Shown in pieces: positions 36,301-47,140 of a stretch of 64,000 bases of DNA; position 1 is the stretch's first letter; every line of letters starts with the position of its first letter. The stretch comes from Agrostemma githago (lineage: Eukaryota; Streptophyta; Magnoliopsida; Caryophyllales; Caryophyllaceae): positions 60,822,266 to 60,886,265 of the forward strand of contig OY288253.1 of the NCBI GenBank assembly GCA_958450325.1. The letters are read 5' to 3'. A program made the position numbers and the translations under genes. Under the pieces are notes generated by a model. It saw only the letters and a program-made list of their open reading frames with translations, was not told the DNA's origin and did not search any database.

Positions 36301-38033
36301 TTCAAGGGGAAATGGGACTCAGATGTGCCTCAATAGGCTCCTCGAGAACATATATAAAACACTTTCCAATATGACACATTTATAAGACCCCAAATTAATG
36401 GTCATAGCAAATTCCGACAATTTTACAAATAAGTCAATACATACAAAAAGGCTGCATAAAGATATTTGTGCCGATGATGCATACAATTAGCGTATGAATA
36501 AAACAAAATTACAAAAGAAAGTTTAAAACTGAGACTAGCCTGAGATAAAGCATTTTGTGTCCACTAAACCATAATCGCGAGTAATTAACAGCTATCACAC
36601 AACACATATCAAAAGGACTAACGTGATTACAAGTTCACCAAGAAAGTTATGAGCATTGCTGCTATCTTACGGTGGAACTGAATACCAATGTAATTTCAAT
36701 CAAGCAACAGTATATGAAACAACAGGAACACATCAACCGACTATAAGAAGGCCAAATCCCAATGTGGACCATGCTGAATCATCTCTAAAGTAATATTACC
36801 AATATACTTCTTCCAGTGATGCATCAAACCATTATCGTGAGTAATTAACAAATACATTACTGCTATAGTGCTATCTTATGGTGGAACTGAGTACCAATGT
36901 AGTTATAATAAGAAACAATAAGAACACACTATATGATGGCCAGGTCCCTATGTTAACCTTGCTGAATCAAGTAATACAACAAATCTTCGAGTCACTGATA
37001 TACTTCTTCGAATGATCCAGCTTAAACCAGTACAAGCTATGCAATTCACATAGGTCTATATTCACGTATTAAGAGTGGAAACTCACAAGATTGTTGCAGG
37101 CAGAGGCAACATGTGGATCCCTCTCACCAAATCCTTTTTTTGCTTCCACCAAAGCTGATGAAAAAAGCTTCTCTGCTTCATTCAGTTTTCCCTACGGAAA
37201 CCGAACACAGCGGAAAACAGTGGGAGTGTCATGACTGCTGTCATCAGTGTATCAATGTTGGGAGTATGATGGAAGCAAAGTAACATCAGTGAAAGGATAA
37301 TTAGGCAGGAGTTCTCACTTGCATAAAAAAGTCTCTGCCATTGTCAGTGAAGATTCGCCACTTTGATGTATGCTCGTTTGATACAACAGAACCATCCTCA
37401 ACAGGGCGGAAACCGATATCAGTAGATCCGTCATTGTTGTTTTCAGAGGCTATTCCTCTAGAAATATCTTCGGAAAAGGCTGAAGAGCAACTTCCTCCAA
37501 TAAAAAGTGCTGATGATATTACAACATAGAACAAATGCAATAAATCATTCTCCAACTAAATTCCATTAACAATGCCGCGTTGATTGATTTGAACATAAGT
37601 CATATGCACAACTGATGGGCGGGTATGGTATGAGGAGAGTAGGAAAGGGAAAGTAGTACCTGCTTGGGCTTGTAGTAGCATCCAGAGGCATTTATGATTT
37701 TGGAAGCTACATTGAGCAGCGAAAATCTCCCTACCTGAAAGACATTAGTAACATTTAACATTGGAAAGCTAGGTTTTAAGCAATGGCGGATTTTGAGACG
37801 ATATCAAACCCAAACCCATGAAGCGGATTTCAATAGAATATGGATGCTTAAAACTGAAATTCATCCAGAATCTATGTATGTATCGAAAAGGGATGAAATT
37901 GGGAAATACTACCTCCTCCTCCTCCTCCTCCTCCTCCATTGCATGATGATCCGTTTGGTTGCGCTCTGAGAGGAAGCTGACAACTCCATCTCAGTTTCTT
38001 TAGCGAACAATCTGATACTCGACGACCCCACAT
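18078..38033 (-). CDS. Kinesin light chain-like TPR protein, 18 exons, 20-kb locus
   Basis: Exons (plus coordinates, coding order): 37913-38033, 37660-37734, 37319-37509, 37087-37191, 36193-36293, 32284-32362, 30415-30426, 30231-30296, 29721-29789, 29586-29642, 27309-27389, 24623-24720, 24500-24545, 23842-23969, 22332-22431, 20338-20400, 18608-18670, 18078-18275. They total 1653 nt (550 aa plus TAG); all introns are GT-AG and phases agree. Residues 1-35 are basic and lack acidic residues, then a Gly8 run, suggesting an organelle-targeting peptide. TPR units start near residue 130 (GKLNEAEKLFSSAL, KLYDKAEPLYLDAI, AFHNLGQFYIVQRKLEEARS) and continue as helical repeats; the last 60 residues form a likely coiled coil (EEMEDLKEEIRRVEEE). 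ATG 38031-38033 is the only start whose frame survives both of the next junctions. TPRs bind partner proteins; the partner is unknown. Introns up to 3.8 kb hold MITEs. I recall a similar single-copy Arabidopsis TPR protein but assign no symbol. Confidence 0.88.
20627..20928. mobile_element. MITE with GGGTCCGTTTGGATA ends (intron)
   Basis: The left end GGGTCCGTTTGGATA and the right end TATCCAAACACACCC are inverted repeats around purine-rich (GGGAGGGAAA) and then pyrimidine-rich halves. Flanks CTA/TTA fit a Tourist/PIF-type 3-bp duplication only loosely. It lies in the intron between exons 15 and 16 counted from 22431 toward 20338 of the TPR gene. Confidence 0.7.
21262..21350. mobile_element. 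Decayed Stowaway-like MITE (intron)
   Basis: CTCCCTCTGTTCAACCCATT at the left is matched by a diverged inverse (AATGAACAGTATAGAGGAAG) at the right, with TA at both flanks. Confidence 0.6.
21369..21486. mobile_element. Stowaway-like MITE (intron)
   Basis: CTCCCCCCAATTCTTTTTTA and ATCTTCCCACTTCATTAT are inverted at the right as ATAATGAAGTGGGAA and AATTGGAGGGAG. Almost the entire 118 bp forms a hairpin. Confidence 0.75.
24307..24342. repeat. Poly(C) run followed by (AC)n
   Basis: About 18 C residues are followed by about nine AC units in an intron of the TPR gene. Both are prone to length change and to sequencing error. Confidence 0.85.
24930..25042 (+). mobile_element. LINE-like 3' end fragment (intron)
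   Basis: AAGTTTAATATGATTAATAA followed by AACTTACTTTTTCTC and a short A run looks like the polyadenylated end of a truncated plant L1-type LINE. No coding part was recognised. Confidence 0.4.
25594..25797. mobile_element. Stowaway-like MITE nested in an older repeat (intron)
   Basis: CTCCCTACGAGTTTCTATTA at the left is inverted as TAATAGGAACTCGGAGGGAG at the right; TA flanks at 25592-25593 and 25798-25799. The DNA on both sides (ACCCGTGTCTGACA; GTGTCGGACAC, CACGCAACATAGG) resembles the subterminal part of the hAT element at 15521-16103, so the MITE probably landed inside a decayed relative. Confidence 0.8.
28380..28818. other. Possible decayed LTR end in an intron
   Basis: The segment ends GCGAAAATTTAGGGCTGTTACA-like at about 28796-28816, whose inverse TGTAACAGCCC is a common start of plant gypsy LTRs. 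No matching second end or internal domain was found. Confidence 0.3.
33040..33624. mobile_element. Non-autonomous hAT element, 8-bp TSD CTTATTAT (intron)
   Basis: The ends TAGGGGTGAACAAAA and TTTTGCTCACCCCTA are near-perfect inverted repeats. CTTATTAT is duplicated at 33032-33039 and 33625-33632. Inside are many AACCGG / CCGGTTT motifs in both orientations and a poly(A) run at about 33354-33384. It lies in the 3.8-kb intron between exons 5 and 6 of the TPR gene. Confidence 0.9.
34788..35217. mobile_element. Stowaway-like MITE, long form (intron)
   Basis: CTCCCTACGAGTTATAATAA and TTATTATAACTCGGAGGGAG are inverted ends flanked by TA. The ends and inner motifs (GTGGCTTAAAA, CTCAACTCAAAAA) match the 204-bp copy at 25594-25797, so both belong to one family; this one is 430 bp. 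Confidence 0.82.
37913..37936 (-). repeat. (GGA/GAG)8 trinucleotide run abutting a splice donor
   Basis: Eight CTC triplets on the plus strand encode Gly8 at the end of exon 1 of the TPR gene, and the last base joins the GTAGTA donor. Length change in whole triplets would keep frame. Confidence 0.9.
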
Positions 38034-38243
38034 CACAGCCACCGGACCAATAGTAATTTGTAAAGCACGGTGAGAGGAAGAGAGGGTTTTGTTGAGTTTT
38101 ATGATGATCAACCAAATTAGGCGGGCTACCTAGGGCTTGTTAGTAACACGTTAATACCCGTGACACGTCACGGGATTGGGATAAGCAAATGTTCATAATA
38201 GAGATTACGATGCGCTGTTCAAATTAATGAAGATCAAGAAGTG

Positions 38244-38606
38244 TTTTTTTTTTTGCCAGCAGATTACATAATGTTTGGGCTCTGGTAGCCCATAATACAT
38301 CCCTTATTATACATAGAAACGAAATACGAGACAACTATTAGTACAATAACCATAAGAAAAAAACGTCGGTGGACAACGGCGGGCTGATGGTGAACGAAGC
38401 ATTGGTCACGAACGTCATTATCCATTTCATCAAGACAATCGCCAGCTTTCAGGGGCCACTGAAACAACTGAGTCGCGAAGTGACAAGAGCAAGGTATACT
38501 TACGCCCTTGCGAAAAGGACATAGAAAAAAACAGTGGAGAGCAGACATGCCTCCGATGGAGAATAAACTCCTATATCTTGATGATGTAACCCCACAATCA
38601 AAAGGC
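38244..38606 (-). mobile_element. Poly(A)-tailed retroposed fragment cut by element A
   Basis: On the minus strand the segment ends with CATTATGTAATCTGCTGGC and an A run (plus 38244-38254 is T), followed by other DNA. This is what a truncated LINE 3' end or processed pseudogene looks like. Its upstream side is interrupted exactly where element A's LTR begins. I could not identify a protein. Confidence 0.5.
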
Positions 38607-40945
38607 TGTAGACACCCACATTTTGCTGCCAGGTGTCTATAGTAGTTTCCGACAAACACCCGATGATGATCTGACGCAAACATGCTTTAACGTACTCGGA
38701 AATGGGCTCGAAATCATGGATATTTAGCTTGGGCTTTTTAAGAAGTACAAATTTCACAAAACCAATCTCAAATTCAGGCCCAGTGGGTCGTTTCGAGTCA
38801 AATAACACTAATTTGTGTCGAATCCGACACCAGGGGTAAAACCGTCTTTTAGCGACCAAGTCAAAACCCGGTCAATTTCCCGAGACTTGTGGACTGACCG
38901 TGGCGCCTCACGTGTCCAGTTCTTACCCAAACTCTACAAAAAAATCAGCTACACAAAATAATAAACAAGTCCGCTTAAGGGTAGAATTCGATCTCAAGTA
39001 GGAATCCTATCCGAAAACCGATTCAAACACCCGACCGAGTACAAACACTCGGCCGAGTAGCATAAACCAGCCGGATTCCCTTTTCTTCCTCCACAAGAAA
39101 ACGGAATTCTCGTTCTTCTCAGCTTCTTACCCAAGCGGTAATTCTAACACAAGCACATCTCTCCAAGCCAAGGTCGGGAACTCCCTATAAATAGCCCCTT
39201 GCATGCAACACTTTGAACAACAATCAGAAATCATCAGAAAATATCATAACACACACATAATTCCTTAGCATCGAGAAACCGATAGTGCGTCCAAAACCCG
39301 AAGGAAACCGGTCCCGATACCCGACACCCTTCACCCGCCACCTTCACCGAGCCACCCTAACCCGTCCCGACATCACTCGACGCTCCCGTGCCTAGCCACA
39401 TTCCGACGAGCCCCGATCCGAGTTAACAAAAGCATGTAGGTTGAGGGTGTACCAAACCCGATTTCTCCTTTTCTTCTCTTCTCCTTCTCGTTTTTTTTAC
39501 GGGTCGTTCGTCCTTTTTTTTAATTTCTAATACCGATATTAACAAAAAAACTATTTTCATAACAAACATTCTTAAAAATATGATATCGATTCTCTATAAT
39601 CGAATATTGTATCGAAAAGAATTATATTAAGATCTCGACGATATCGTTACATCTTTCCTTCGTTCAAATTCCTTTTTTTCAAACAATTTTACAAAACCTT
39701 TTTTTAATTCATTCCGAACATTCGATATCGATTTCATAATCGAATATCGGATGCGACGAATATCGAAAACATGAATCGAATACAAATTAATTCATATTTT
39801 GTACGCAATTCATCAAATTTAGCAATTTCGAACAAAAAATAAAAAAACCGGACAGACCCATACGCGAGTCGCGCCACGCCCAGGCGTCTCGCGCACGGGC
39901 CTGAAACCCGAACCTTTTTTTAACTTTTTCGTTCGTTTTATTATTTATTCTACGAAACGATTTCTAAAATTTACATCTTTTCTAAAACTATTCCAAGTAT
40001 TTGATATTGATTTCGTAGTCAACTATCGAATATAACGAATATCGAAAATATTAAGTCGAGTACAAATCATGCAATATTCATACGCGATTTAATAAAAGCA
40101 TCGATTTTTCGAAAACCGATTTCAAAACAGGCAGCCACGCGACCCGCCGGCGTCCCGGGCGAGCCGCGCGGCCGGCTGCCTTGCCGCGTCCTTTCTCGTT
40201 CTTTTTTATTATTATTTTTCGAACTTTGTTTTTTATACAAAACAACGTCTTTTCAACAATATTTTTCAGATTTCGATTTATTTTCTCGATCTCATATATT
40301 TACTTTATTTGCTATATTATTATTTCTAAATCGATACTAACTCGTTTGTTTATCTTGTAGCAAATTCATTCCTTTTCATCATTTGTTTTATCATACTAAA
40401 ACGAATCTCACATGCTAAATTCAACTTCGACGTTAATTTTTCATGCATTAAACCGACTTAGCAACCCATTCAATTCCTCACATGCTTAGGAAAACAATGT
40501 TTGCATATCATTCATCGTTCAACTAACGCGCGTATTAAAAAATCATTCGATATCCTAGTAGAGGCCGCTAATGTGCGGGCGGGGTTGGGTGTTCTTAGTG
40601 AGCTTCCCAACACGTACCCTCACCCCTTACTCAGAACCGTGGTTTCCGGATGTCCGAAACCATTGGCAACGAGAGTCATTCAATATACGATTAACCGCTC
40701 AAGTCGGCATCTATATCAAACTGCAAAGGGACGAGCCCAATAAACTCTGACATCGGAAATGGGCCGTATTTTGTACATGGCCCACTACGACATAGAGTGG
40801 GCTCGAACGGTTCCGAATAACCATAAAATTCGGTGGCGACTCCAACTTCGATTTAAATTTCAATTTGACCATCTCATATGGAGATTCATTCGCCTCCCCA
40901 AACCCGCGCGTGGCCGCGTCGGGGTGGACCTATGTCATGTCCACA
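38607..40945 (+). repeat. 5' LTR of element A
   Basis: It starts TGTAGACACCC and ends TGTCCACA. TATAAATA lies at 39186-39193, so transcription should begin about 30 bp further on. There is no PPT in front of it, as expected for a 5' LTR. Confidence 0.93.
39186..39193 (+). promoter_or_regulatory. TATA box of element A 5' LTR
   Basis: TATAAATA is conserved at the equivalent place in the other LTRs of this family (42626, 49212, 62275 and, diverged, 7458). Confidence 0.7.
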
Positions 40946-40948
40946 ATT

Positions 40949-40966
40949 TGGCGACTTCGCTGGGGA
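40949..40966 (+). other. Primer binding site of element A
   Basis: TGGCGACTTCGCTGGGGA follows the LTR end after a 3-nt gap. Element B has C where this copy has T at the ninth base, so A's site carries one change. Related Ogre/Tat elements use tRNA-Arg; I did not verify the tRNA here. Confidence 0.75.
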
Positions 40967-42016
40967 TTTAATGATGCGTTAATAACCTTCGGTATCCTTC
41001 AGGGTGAGACTCGAATAGAAATTGTTTGACTAGTACAATACGCGTTTTAGTTTTACGGTTCATGCATAACCCCAATTTTCCCGGGCCGGTACTGGTGACC
41101 GACGTCCCACTATACCATTGATATAGTCCAAATTGGTTATGTCAAAGGTGTCCATTAGCCGATTCGTATGGGTTTTACGGCATGTCCTAATCTCAACTCG
41201 AGTTAGGGAGTCCGCCCCGATTCTCGATAAGCTATGTACACTGGTATAGACCCTTATAGACTGACCGAGACTTAGCTTAAGAGCATACATGGCGTCATTA
41301 TACTGTTTCCATGACTACGTGCTACTTGATCCACATCATCTTTTTCAAAAACCGTCATTTTTCAAAAATTTGCATCCTTTTCAAAATATCCAATTTCAAA
41401 ACCCCGGACATATACCGAATTTAGGACTTATGATTTTACTCAAAATAGCCTTTTTCTAGCCGGTATTATGCCCAATTCAAAAACTCGAAATTATTTTCGA
41501 AACTTTCAAAACCCGTCATTCGGCCCACTTCTTTTTCTTTTTCGAAAAAGGGCCGGATTCTTCTCCCCAATTTTTACTCGGGCTTTCAAAATCATATTTC
41601 AAAACTTCCTTTTCTTAGACTTCCCGTATTTAGCAGTGTCGGCTCGTGTCATAAGTCGTAGGAGTCTCTAGCATCGAAACTCCGTCGATCTTACATCACG
41701 AGTTTCCCCTCTATCCTAGTCCGCCTTATTTTACTGAGGCAAGGCCCACCTACGTAGGACATACTCCTACAAGGGTTTGGCCCATTTACACCATTGAGTC
41801 TAAAAGTCTGGGAATGTCTCACGTGAACCTTTCTCCGGACAGGGCCCAACCCACATAGTTGGATCCTGAGGAAGACCCACCTTTCCACAAGTCGCCCGTC
41901 TAGGTGTCTTTTCCGAGTCATTACCGTTTTAGTCTTCTTCCTTTTCCCTTGCTCGGGATGTACTTTTCTTAGGATTCGGGTTAAGTTGCTAATTACGTGG
42001 TGCTCTTACAGACTGG
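40967..42016 (+). other. Untranslated leader of element A
   Basis: No long open frame. The sequence is homologous to the leader of element B from 44423 onward (GGTATCC.TCAGGGTGAGACT, GGTTCATGCATAACCCC, GACCGACGTCCCACTATACC). It ends with CTCTTACAG just before the insertion, which could act as a splice acceptor ahead of gag. Confidence 0.7.
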
Positions 42017-42021
42017 CCACC

Positions 42022-44401
42022 TGTAGACACCCACATTTTGACCGCCAGGTGTCTATAGTAGTTCCCGCCAAACACCCGATGATGATAGGACGTAAACGTG
42101 CTTTGACAGACTCGGATATGGGCTTGTAATCATGGACATTTGGTTTAGACATTTTAAGGAGTACAAATCTCACAAAACTGACCTCAAATTCAGGCCCAGT
42201 GGGTCGTTTCGAGTCAAATAACACTAATTTGGGTCGAAACCGTCACCAGGGGTAAAACCGTCTTTTAGCGACCGAGTCAAACCCGGTCAAAGATATTTTT
42301 TCCCGAGTCACACGAGCTGGCCGTGACGCTACACGGTTTGATTCGGACTCAAACACCAAAAAATCAGCCTTCACAAATATTAAACAAATCTGTTTAAGGA
42401 TAGAATTCGATCTCAAGTAGGAATTCTATCCGGAAACCGAATCAGACATCGACCGAGCATCGAAATACTCGGCCGAGATACCCCAGGACAGCCGAAATAC
42501 CTCCCCCACCAGCTGAGATTTTTGGCTTCTTCCCTAAGAAACGAGAAGTTTATTCCCTTACGAACTCTCGTATTTCCTATCCAAACCGATGTTTCTTGTC
42601 ACACAAGCAAGACCACCTCGGTTCCTATAAATAGGACCCTCCCTTCAACCTCAAAAACACAGAAAATTAACCAGAAGTCACACCAAAAATACCGAGAAGA
42701 TCAACCTCCAAAGTCCCGACATAATCCCGAAATAATTCCAAAAAAACCCGACGAAACCGATCCTGCCCGAACCGACCGAATTCCACGCCACACACACACT
42801 CCAAACTGACACCTTAACTCACCCACATCATCTCGACGCTCCCGTGTCTAAGCCACCGTCCGACGAGCTCTATACCGAGAACACAAAGCATGTAGGTTGA
42901 GGGTGTGAATCAAACCCGTCTCTTCCCTTTTCTCTCTTCTTCATCTCGTTTTTTATTATGGGTCTTGCGTCGGTCTTTTTCTATTTTTTCTAATATCGAT
43001 ATTACTAAAATTATTTTCCTATATCGAATATTCTTAAAATATGATATCGATTCTATATAATCGAATATCATATCAAAAAAGAATTATATTAAGTTTTCGA
43101 CGAAATCGTTACATCTTTTTACAACTTTTCGCTCAAAATCTCTTTTTCTATTTTTCGTTCAAAAATAAACTTTTTTCAAAACCTTTTCTAAAGTCATTCC
43201 GATTATTCGATATCGATTTCATAATCGAATATCGAATACGACGAATATCGAAAATATAAACCGGGTATAAATTAATCCATATTTGTACGCGATTTATAAA
43301 GATTTTCGACAAAAAATAAAAACGGACAGACTCGCGTGCGAGTCGCGCCCGGTCCAGGCGACTCGCGCCCGAGTCTGACCCGAGTCTATTTTTTTAAGTT
43401 TTCGTTCGTTTATTTTTATTATTTTACGAAACGATTTCTAAATTTACATCTTTTCCAAAACTATTCTAAATATTTGATAATCAACTATCGAGTATAACGA
43501 ATATCGAGAATATTAAGTCGGGTACGAATTATGCGATATTCGTACGCGATTTAATCAAAATTTTTCCGAAAAACATTGTCGATTCCAGGCCTCCACGCGA
43601 CCCGCATTGATCCCGGGCGAGTCGCGCGGCTCTCGGCCGAGACCCTTTTTTTTTTTTTTTTTTTTTTCATTCTTTCTCGAACATCGTTTTTTATACAAAA
43701 CAACGTTTTTAGTAATATTTTTCAGATTTCGATTAATTCTTATTTTCTCGATTTCATATATTTATTATTATTCAATCGTTACTAACCCGTTTTCTCGTGT
43801 TTGTAGCAACTTATTCTCATATTTTCTTTTTATCGTTTTATTAGACTAAAACGAACCCACATGCTAAAATAACTTCGACGTTAGTAGTTTAATATGCATT
43901 AAACGACTTAGCAACCCATTTATTTATTTTTCCTCACATGTCTTAGGAAAATAATCTCTGCATATCATTTCATCGTCGAACTAACGCGTGTACACAAAAC
44001 CGAACGATATCTTAGTAAAGGCCGCTAAGTGCGGGCGGGGTTGGGTGTTCTCGCTGAACTTCCCAACACGTACCCTCACCCCTTACTCAGAACCATGGTT
44101 TCCGGATGTCCGAATCCATTGACAACGAGAGTCATTCAATATACGATTAACCGCCCAGTCGGCATCGGTATCGATATGCTAAGGGACGAACCCAATAAAC
44201 TCTGACATCGGAAATGGGCCAGGCTTTAAGTATGGCCCACTACGACATAGAGTGGGTTCGAACGGTTCCGAATAACCATAAAATTCGGTGGCGACTCCTA
44301 CTTCGATTTAAAATTCAATTCGATCCATCTCATATGGAAATTCTACGCCTCCCCAAAACCCGCGCTTCGCCGCGTCGGGGTGGACCTATGTCATGTCCAC
44401 A
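42022..44401 (+). repeat. 5' LTR of element B
   Basis: TGTAGACACCC to TGTCCACA, with TATAAATA at 42626-42633 and a T22 run at about 43646-43667. Confidence 0.95.
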
Positions 44402-44404
44402 ATT

Positions 44405-44422
44405 TGGCGACTCCGCTGGGGA
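44405..44422 (+). other. Primer binding site of element B
   Basis: TGGCGACTCCGCTGGGGA three bases after the LTR end. It is intact at the position required for priming minus-strand synthesis. Confidence 0.8.
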
Positions 44423-46969
44423 TTAACTGATGTGTCACTTACCATCGGTATCCTCAGGGTGAGACTCGAAAAGAAATCGTTCGATTAGTAATGTACACGT
44501 TTTAGTTCAATGGTTCATGCATAACCCCGTTCTATCCCGGGCCGGTTACTTGTGACCGACGTCCCACTATACCACGGTGCACTCCCACTTGGGTGCACTA
44601 AAGACTTCGATGGCGGAACTCGTTTGGACTTTGCGGCATGTCCTAAGACCAACTCGGCTTAGGGAGTCCGTCCTCAGTACGAGAAAGCCATCGTTGTTGG
44701 TATAGACCCTATCGGACCGACCGAGACTTAGACTAAGAGCATACATGGCGTCGTTATACTGATTCTATGACTACATGCTACTTGATCTCCTTTGGTCTTT
44801 TCAAAAACCGTCATTTTCAAAAATTACATCTTTTCAAACCCATCTACTTTTTTCAAAACCCGGAAAGCTGCCGAATTTAGGACTTATGATTTTGACTCAG
44901 AATAGCCTATTTTTAGCCGGTATGCTGTCCAAACCTTTCAAAAAAAAAGCCCGAAATCTCGGCCCGATAACCCTTTTTTTTCTCGGTTTTAAAAAAAATC
45001 GGGTCTTCCAATCCGACCTTTGCTCGGTTTTCAAATCCAAATTCCCTTTTCAAAACCCTCTTCTTCTTAGGACTTCCCGTATTTAGCAGTGTCGGGTCTT
45101 GTCATAGGTTGTAAGAGTCTATAGCGTCGAAACTCCGTCGATCTTATATCACGAGTTTCCACCCCATCCCAGTCCGCCTTACTTGTCAAGGCACGACCCA
45201 CCTTCGTAGGACTAACTCCTACAAAGGAAAGCCCGTTTACACACTCGAGTCCAAAGTCTGGGGAATTCTCACGTAGACCTTCCTTCGAACGGGACTAGGC
45301 CCACTTTGCCGAATCCTAAGGAAAGCCCACCGTCCACGAGTCGCCCGTCTAGGTGTCTTTTCCGAGTCAACCTTTTACAAGGCATAGCCTTATAACAAAA
45401 GGTTTGTGATCCTTACATCTAAGGGTCACTCGTCCGACACTCGAGTCTTAACAAAGTCTTCAGTCCCACTCGGGGGCTACCCTTCAGTAGAGCGATCAAT
45501 CACGGTTGCTCTAAGGGTCTTGTCTTACACGTGTCTCACGTACCCCACTTTCGAGTCACTTAGATGTCGCACCATTTGAGTCCTATCAAAGTCTTTAGTC
45601 TCACTCGGGGGGCTGTCCTCCTCCCGAGCAGCCAACCACGGTCACCTTAAGGGGTACCCTACGTTCATCCTGCACCGGCGTCCTTATGATGCCTTCTTCG
45701 AGTCGTACCTATGCTACAAATACTCGAGTCACCTAGGGTTAGGTCACCACGGTTGGTCCAAGCACGCGGCGCAGTCAAACACGGTTGCCCCATTTTCGGA
45801 CTTGCCCTCATACACCGTCCGAGTCTCATGGTCGAGTCCAAGCCAGGGTCGTTACCTCGTCTAGATCAACGTTCGAGTATCCCGGTCCAAGAGTCTTTGT
45901 CGACCCGTCACCCCGGACCGTGTCTAGTTTGACTCCCTCTCTTGCACTTGCGCAAAGTCGAGTTTAGGCGAGTCGTGGCACCCGTCTTTCTCTCCAATCA
46001 AAGACCTTACAAAAAAAAACAACCAACCGAGCGTCCGAGTCCGGATTTGATTCGAGTCTAAGCCTGAGTTCGAGTCTAGGATACCCTACATCCTCATTTC
46101 CAAGTCAGAGTCAGAGTCAATTGTATTCTGTCCTCTTTTTTCAAAATTCAATAAAATCAGCTTTTCTATTTCTCATACATACTTTCCTTATGTGTTTCCG
46201 AGAACATGATGAACACCATCATACACTGTGAGCACACGCACGTGACTATTATAGGCACATCTATAATGACTGCAGGAAACCGAGCCCGTGTTTTCCTTTT
46301 ACCTATTCCATGTCTGGTATAGAAAGCCACATAACTACCTGTAGCAGGAGCATATCGAATCCTATGACAAATCTGGGTAGTCTTCTAGTTTGGGTTCAAG
46401 ACGGGAGGCAAGCCCACTTCCCACAATAAACACCCATCCAATAAGACTAGCCAGTCCCTACTTTAGGTGTTAGTCTGACCGACAAAAAAAAAACTGGACA
46501 AAAAAAATCAAAAGTCCAAGGAAAAAAAAAGCAAAAGGCCAAATCAAAAAAGCTGGCCATGATCAAAAAAGAATTATCAACATCTCTCGACCAGACACGG
46601 TCAATTCAAATGAAGAATCCCATGACCGGGGCTAAGAGGTCAACCCAAAGAATTCAAAAACCCATGACCGTGAAACGGTCAATTCAAAATTATCAATACC
46701 CATACCATCCAATAAGGGAGAGACAATCAAGCTGGTCAGCTAACACCACATTTAGCCTTCCCACATTACAACCCTCAAGACCTTCTCGAGACCTAGGCTA
46801 GAGACAGCCCAGAATTTTGAGGATTCAAGCTCCATAGGATACACCCTAACCTTTAGGACCAGACATGGAAATCAGATCCCGCATTATCAACCTGCCCGAT
46901 CAAAGCTCGAGCCATTCTACTCGACTTCCCCTTTACATAACAGAATTCACAATCACCATATGCAAATCC

Positions 46970-47140
46970 GAGAGCAAAACTCGTTAAAATCCCCGAGAGC
47001 AAAACTCATCAAATCCCCGAGAGCAAAACTCATCAAATCCCCGAGAGCAAAACTCGTTAAAATCCCCGAGAGCAAAACTCATCAAATCCCTGAGAGCAGA
47101 ACTCATTAAAATCCCCGAGAGCAGAACTCGTTAAAATCCC
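46970..47140 (+). repeat. Seven-copy 24/25-bp tandem repeat in element B
   Basis: Units read GAGAGCAAAACTC followed by RTYAAA(A)TCCCC. Seven consecutive copies with a few substitutions; the last two have GCAGAACTC. Retand is known to harbour an amplified tandem repeat, which this recalls, though I cannot confirm the sequence is the same. Confidence 0.9.

Noticed and set aside
37913..37939. An alternative start giving an eight-glutamate N-terminus that reads well through exon 2
   Set aside because: Its frame collides with exon 3, which is open only in the other phase; the ATG at 38031-38033 agrees with exons 2, 3 and all later junctions.
38140..38175. Hairpin CCCGTGA/TCACGGG followed by CTAA on the minus strand, Helitron-like
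   Set aside because: The spacer is longer than usual and the next base is C, not the T expected at a Helitron target; no helicase or second end nearby.
40501..40743. 80-codon frames at 40501 and 63592 that are nearly identical
   Set aside because: They occupy the same place in the two LTRs of element A and cross the R/U5 region.
42522..42809. A 95-codon frame present identically at 49108-49395
   Set aside because: The two copies are the two LTRs of element B; identity reflects LTR duplication, not coding conservation.
46970..47140. A CRISPR-like array
   Set aside because: The units are contiguous with no unique spacers and lie in a plant retrotransposon.
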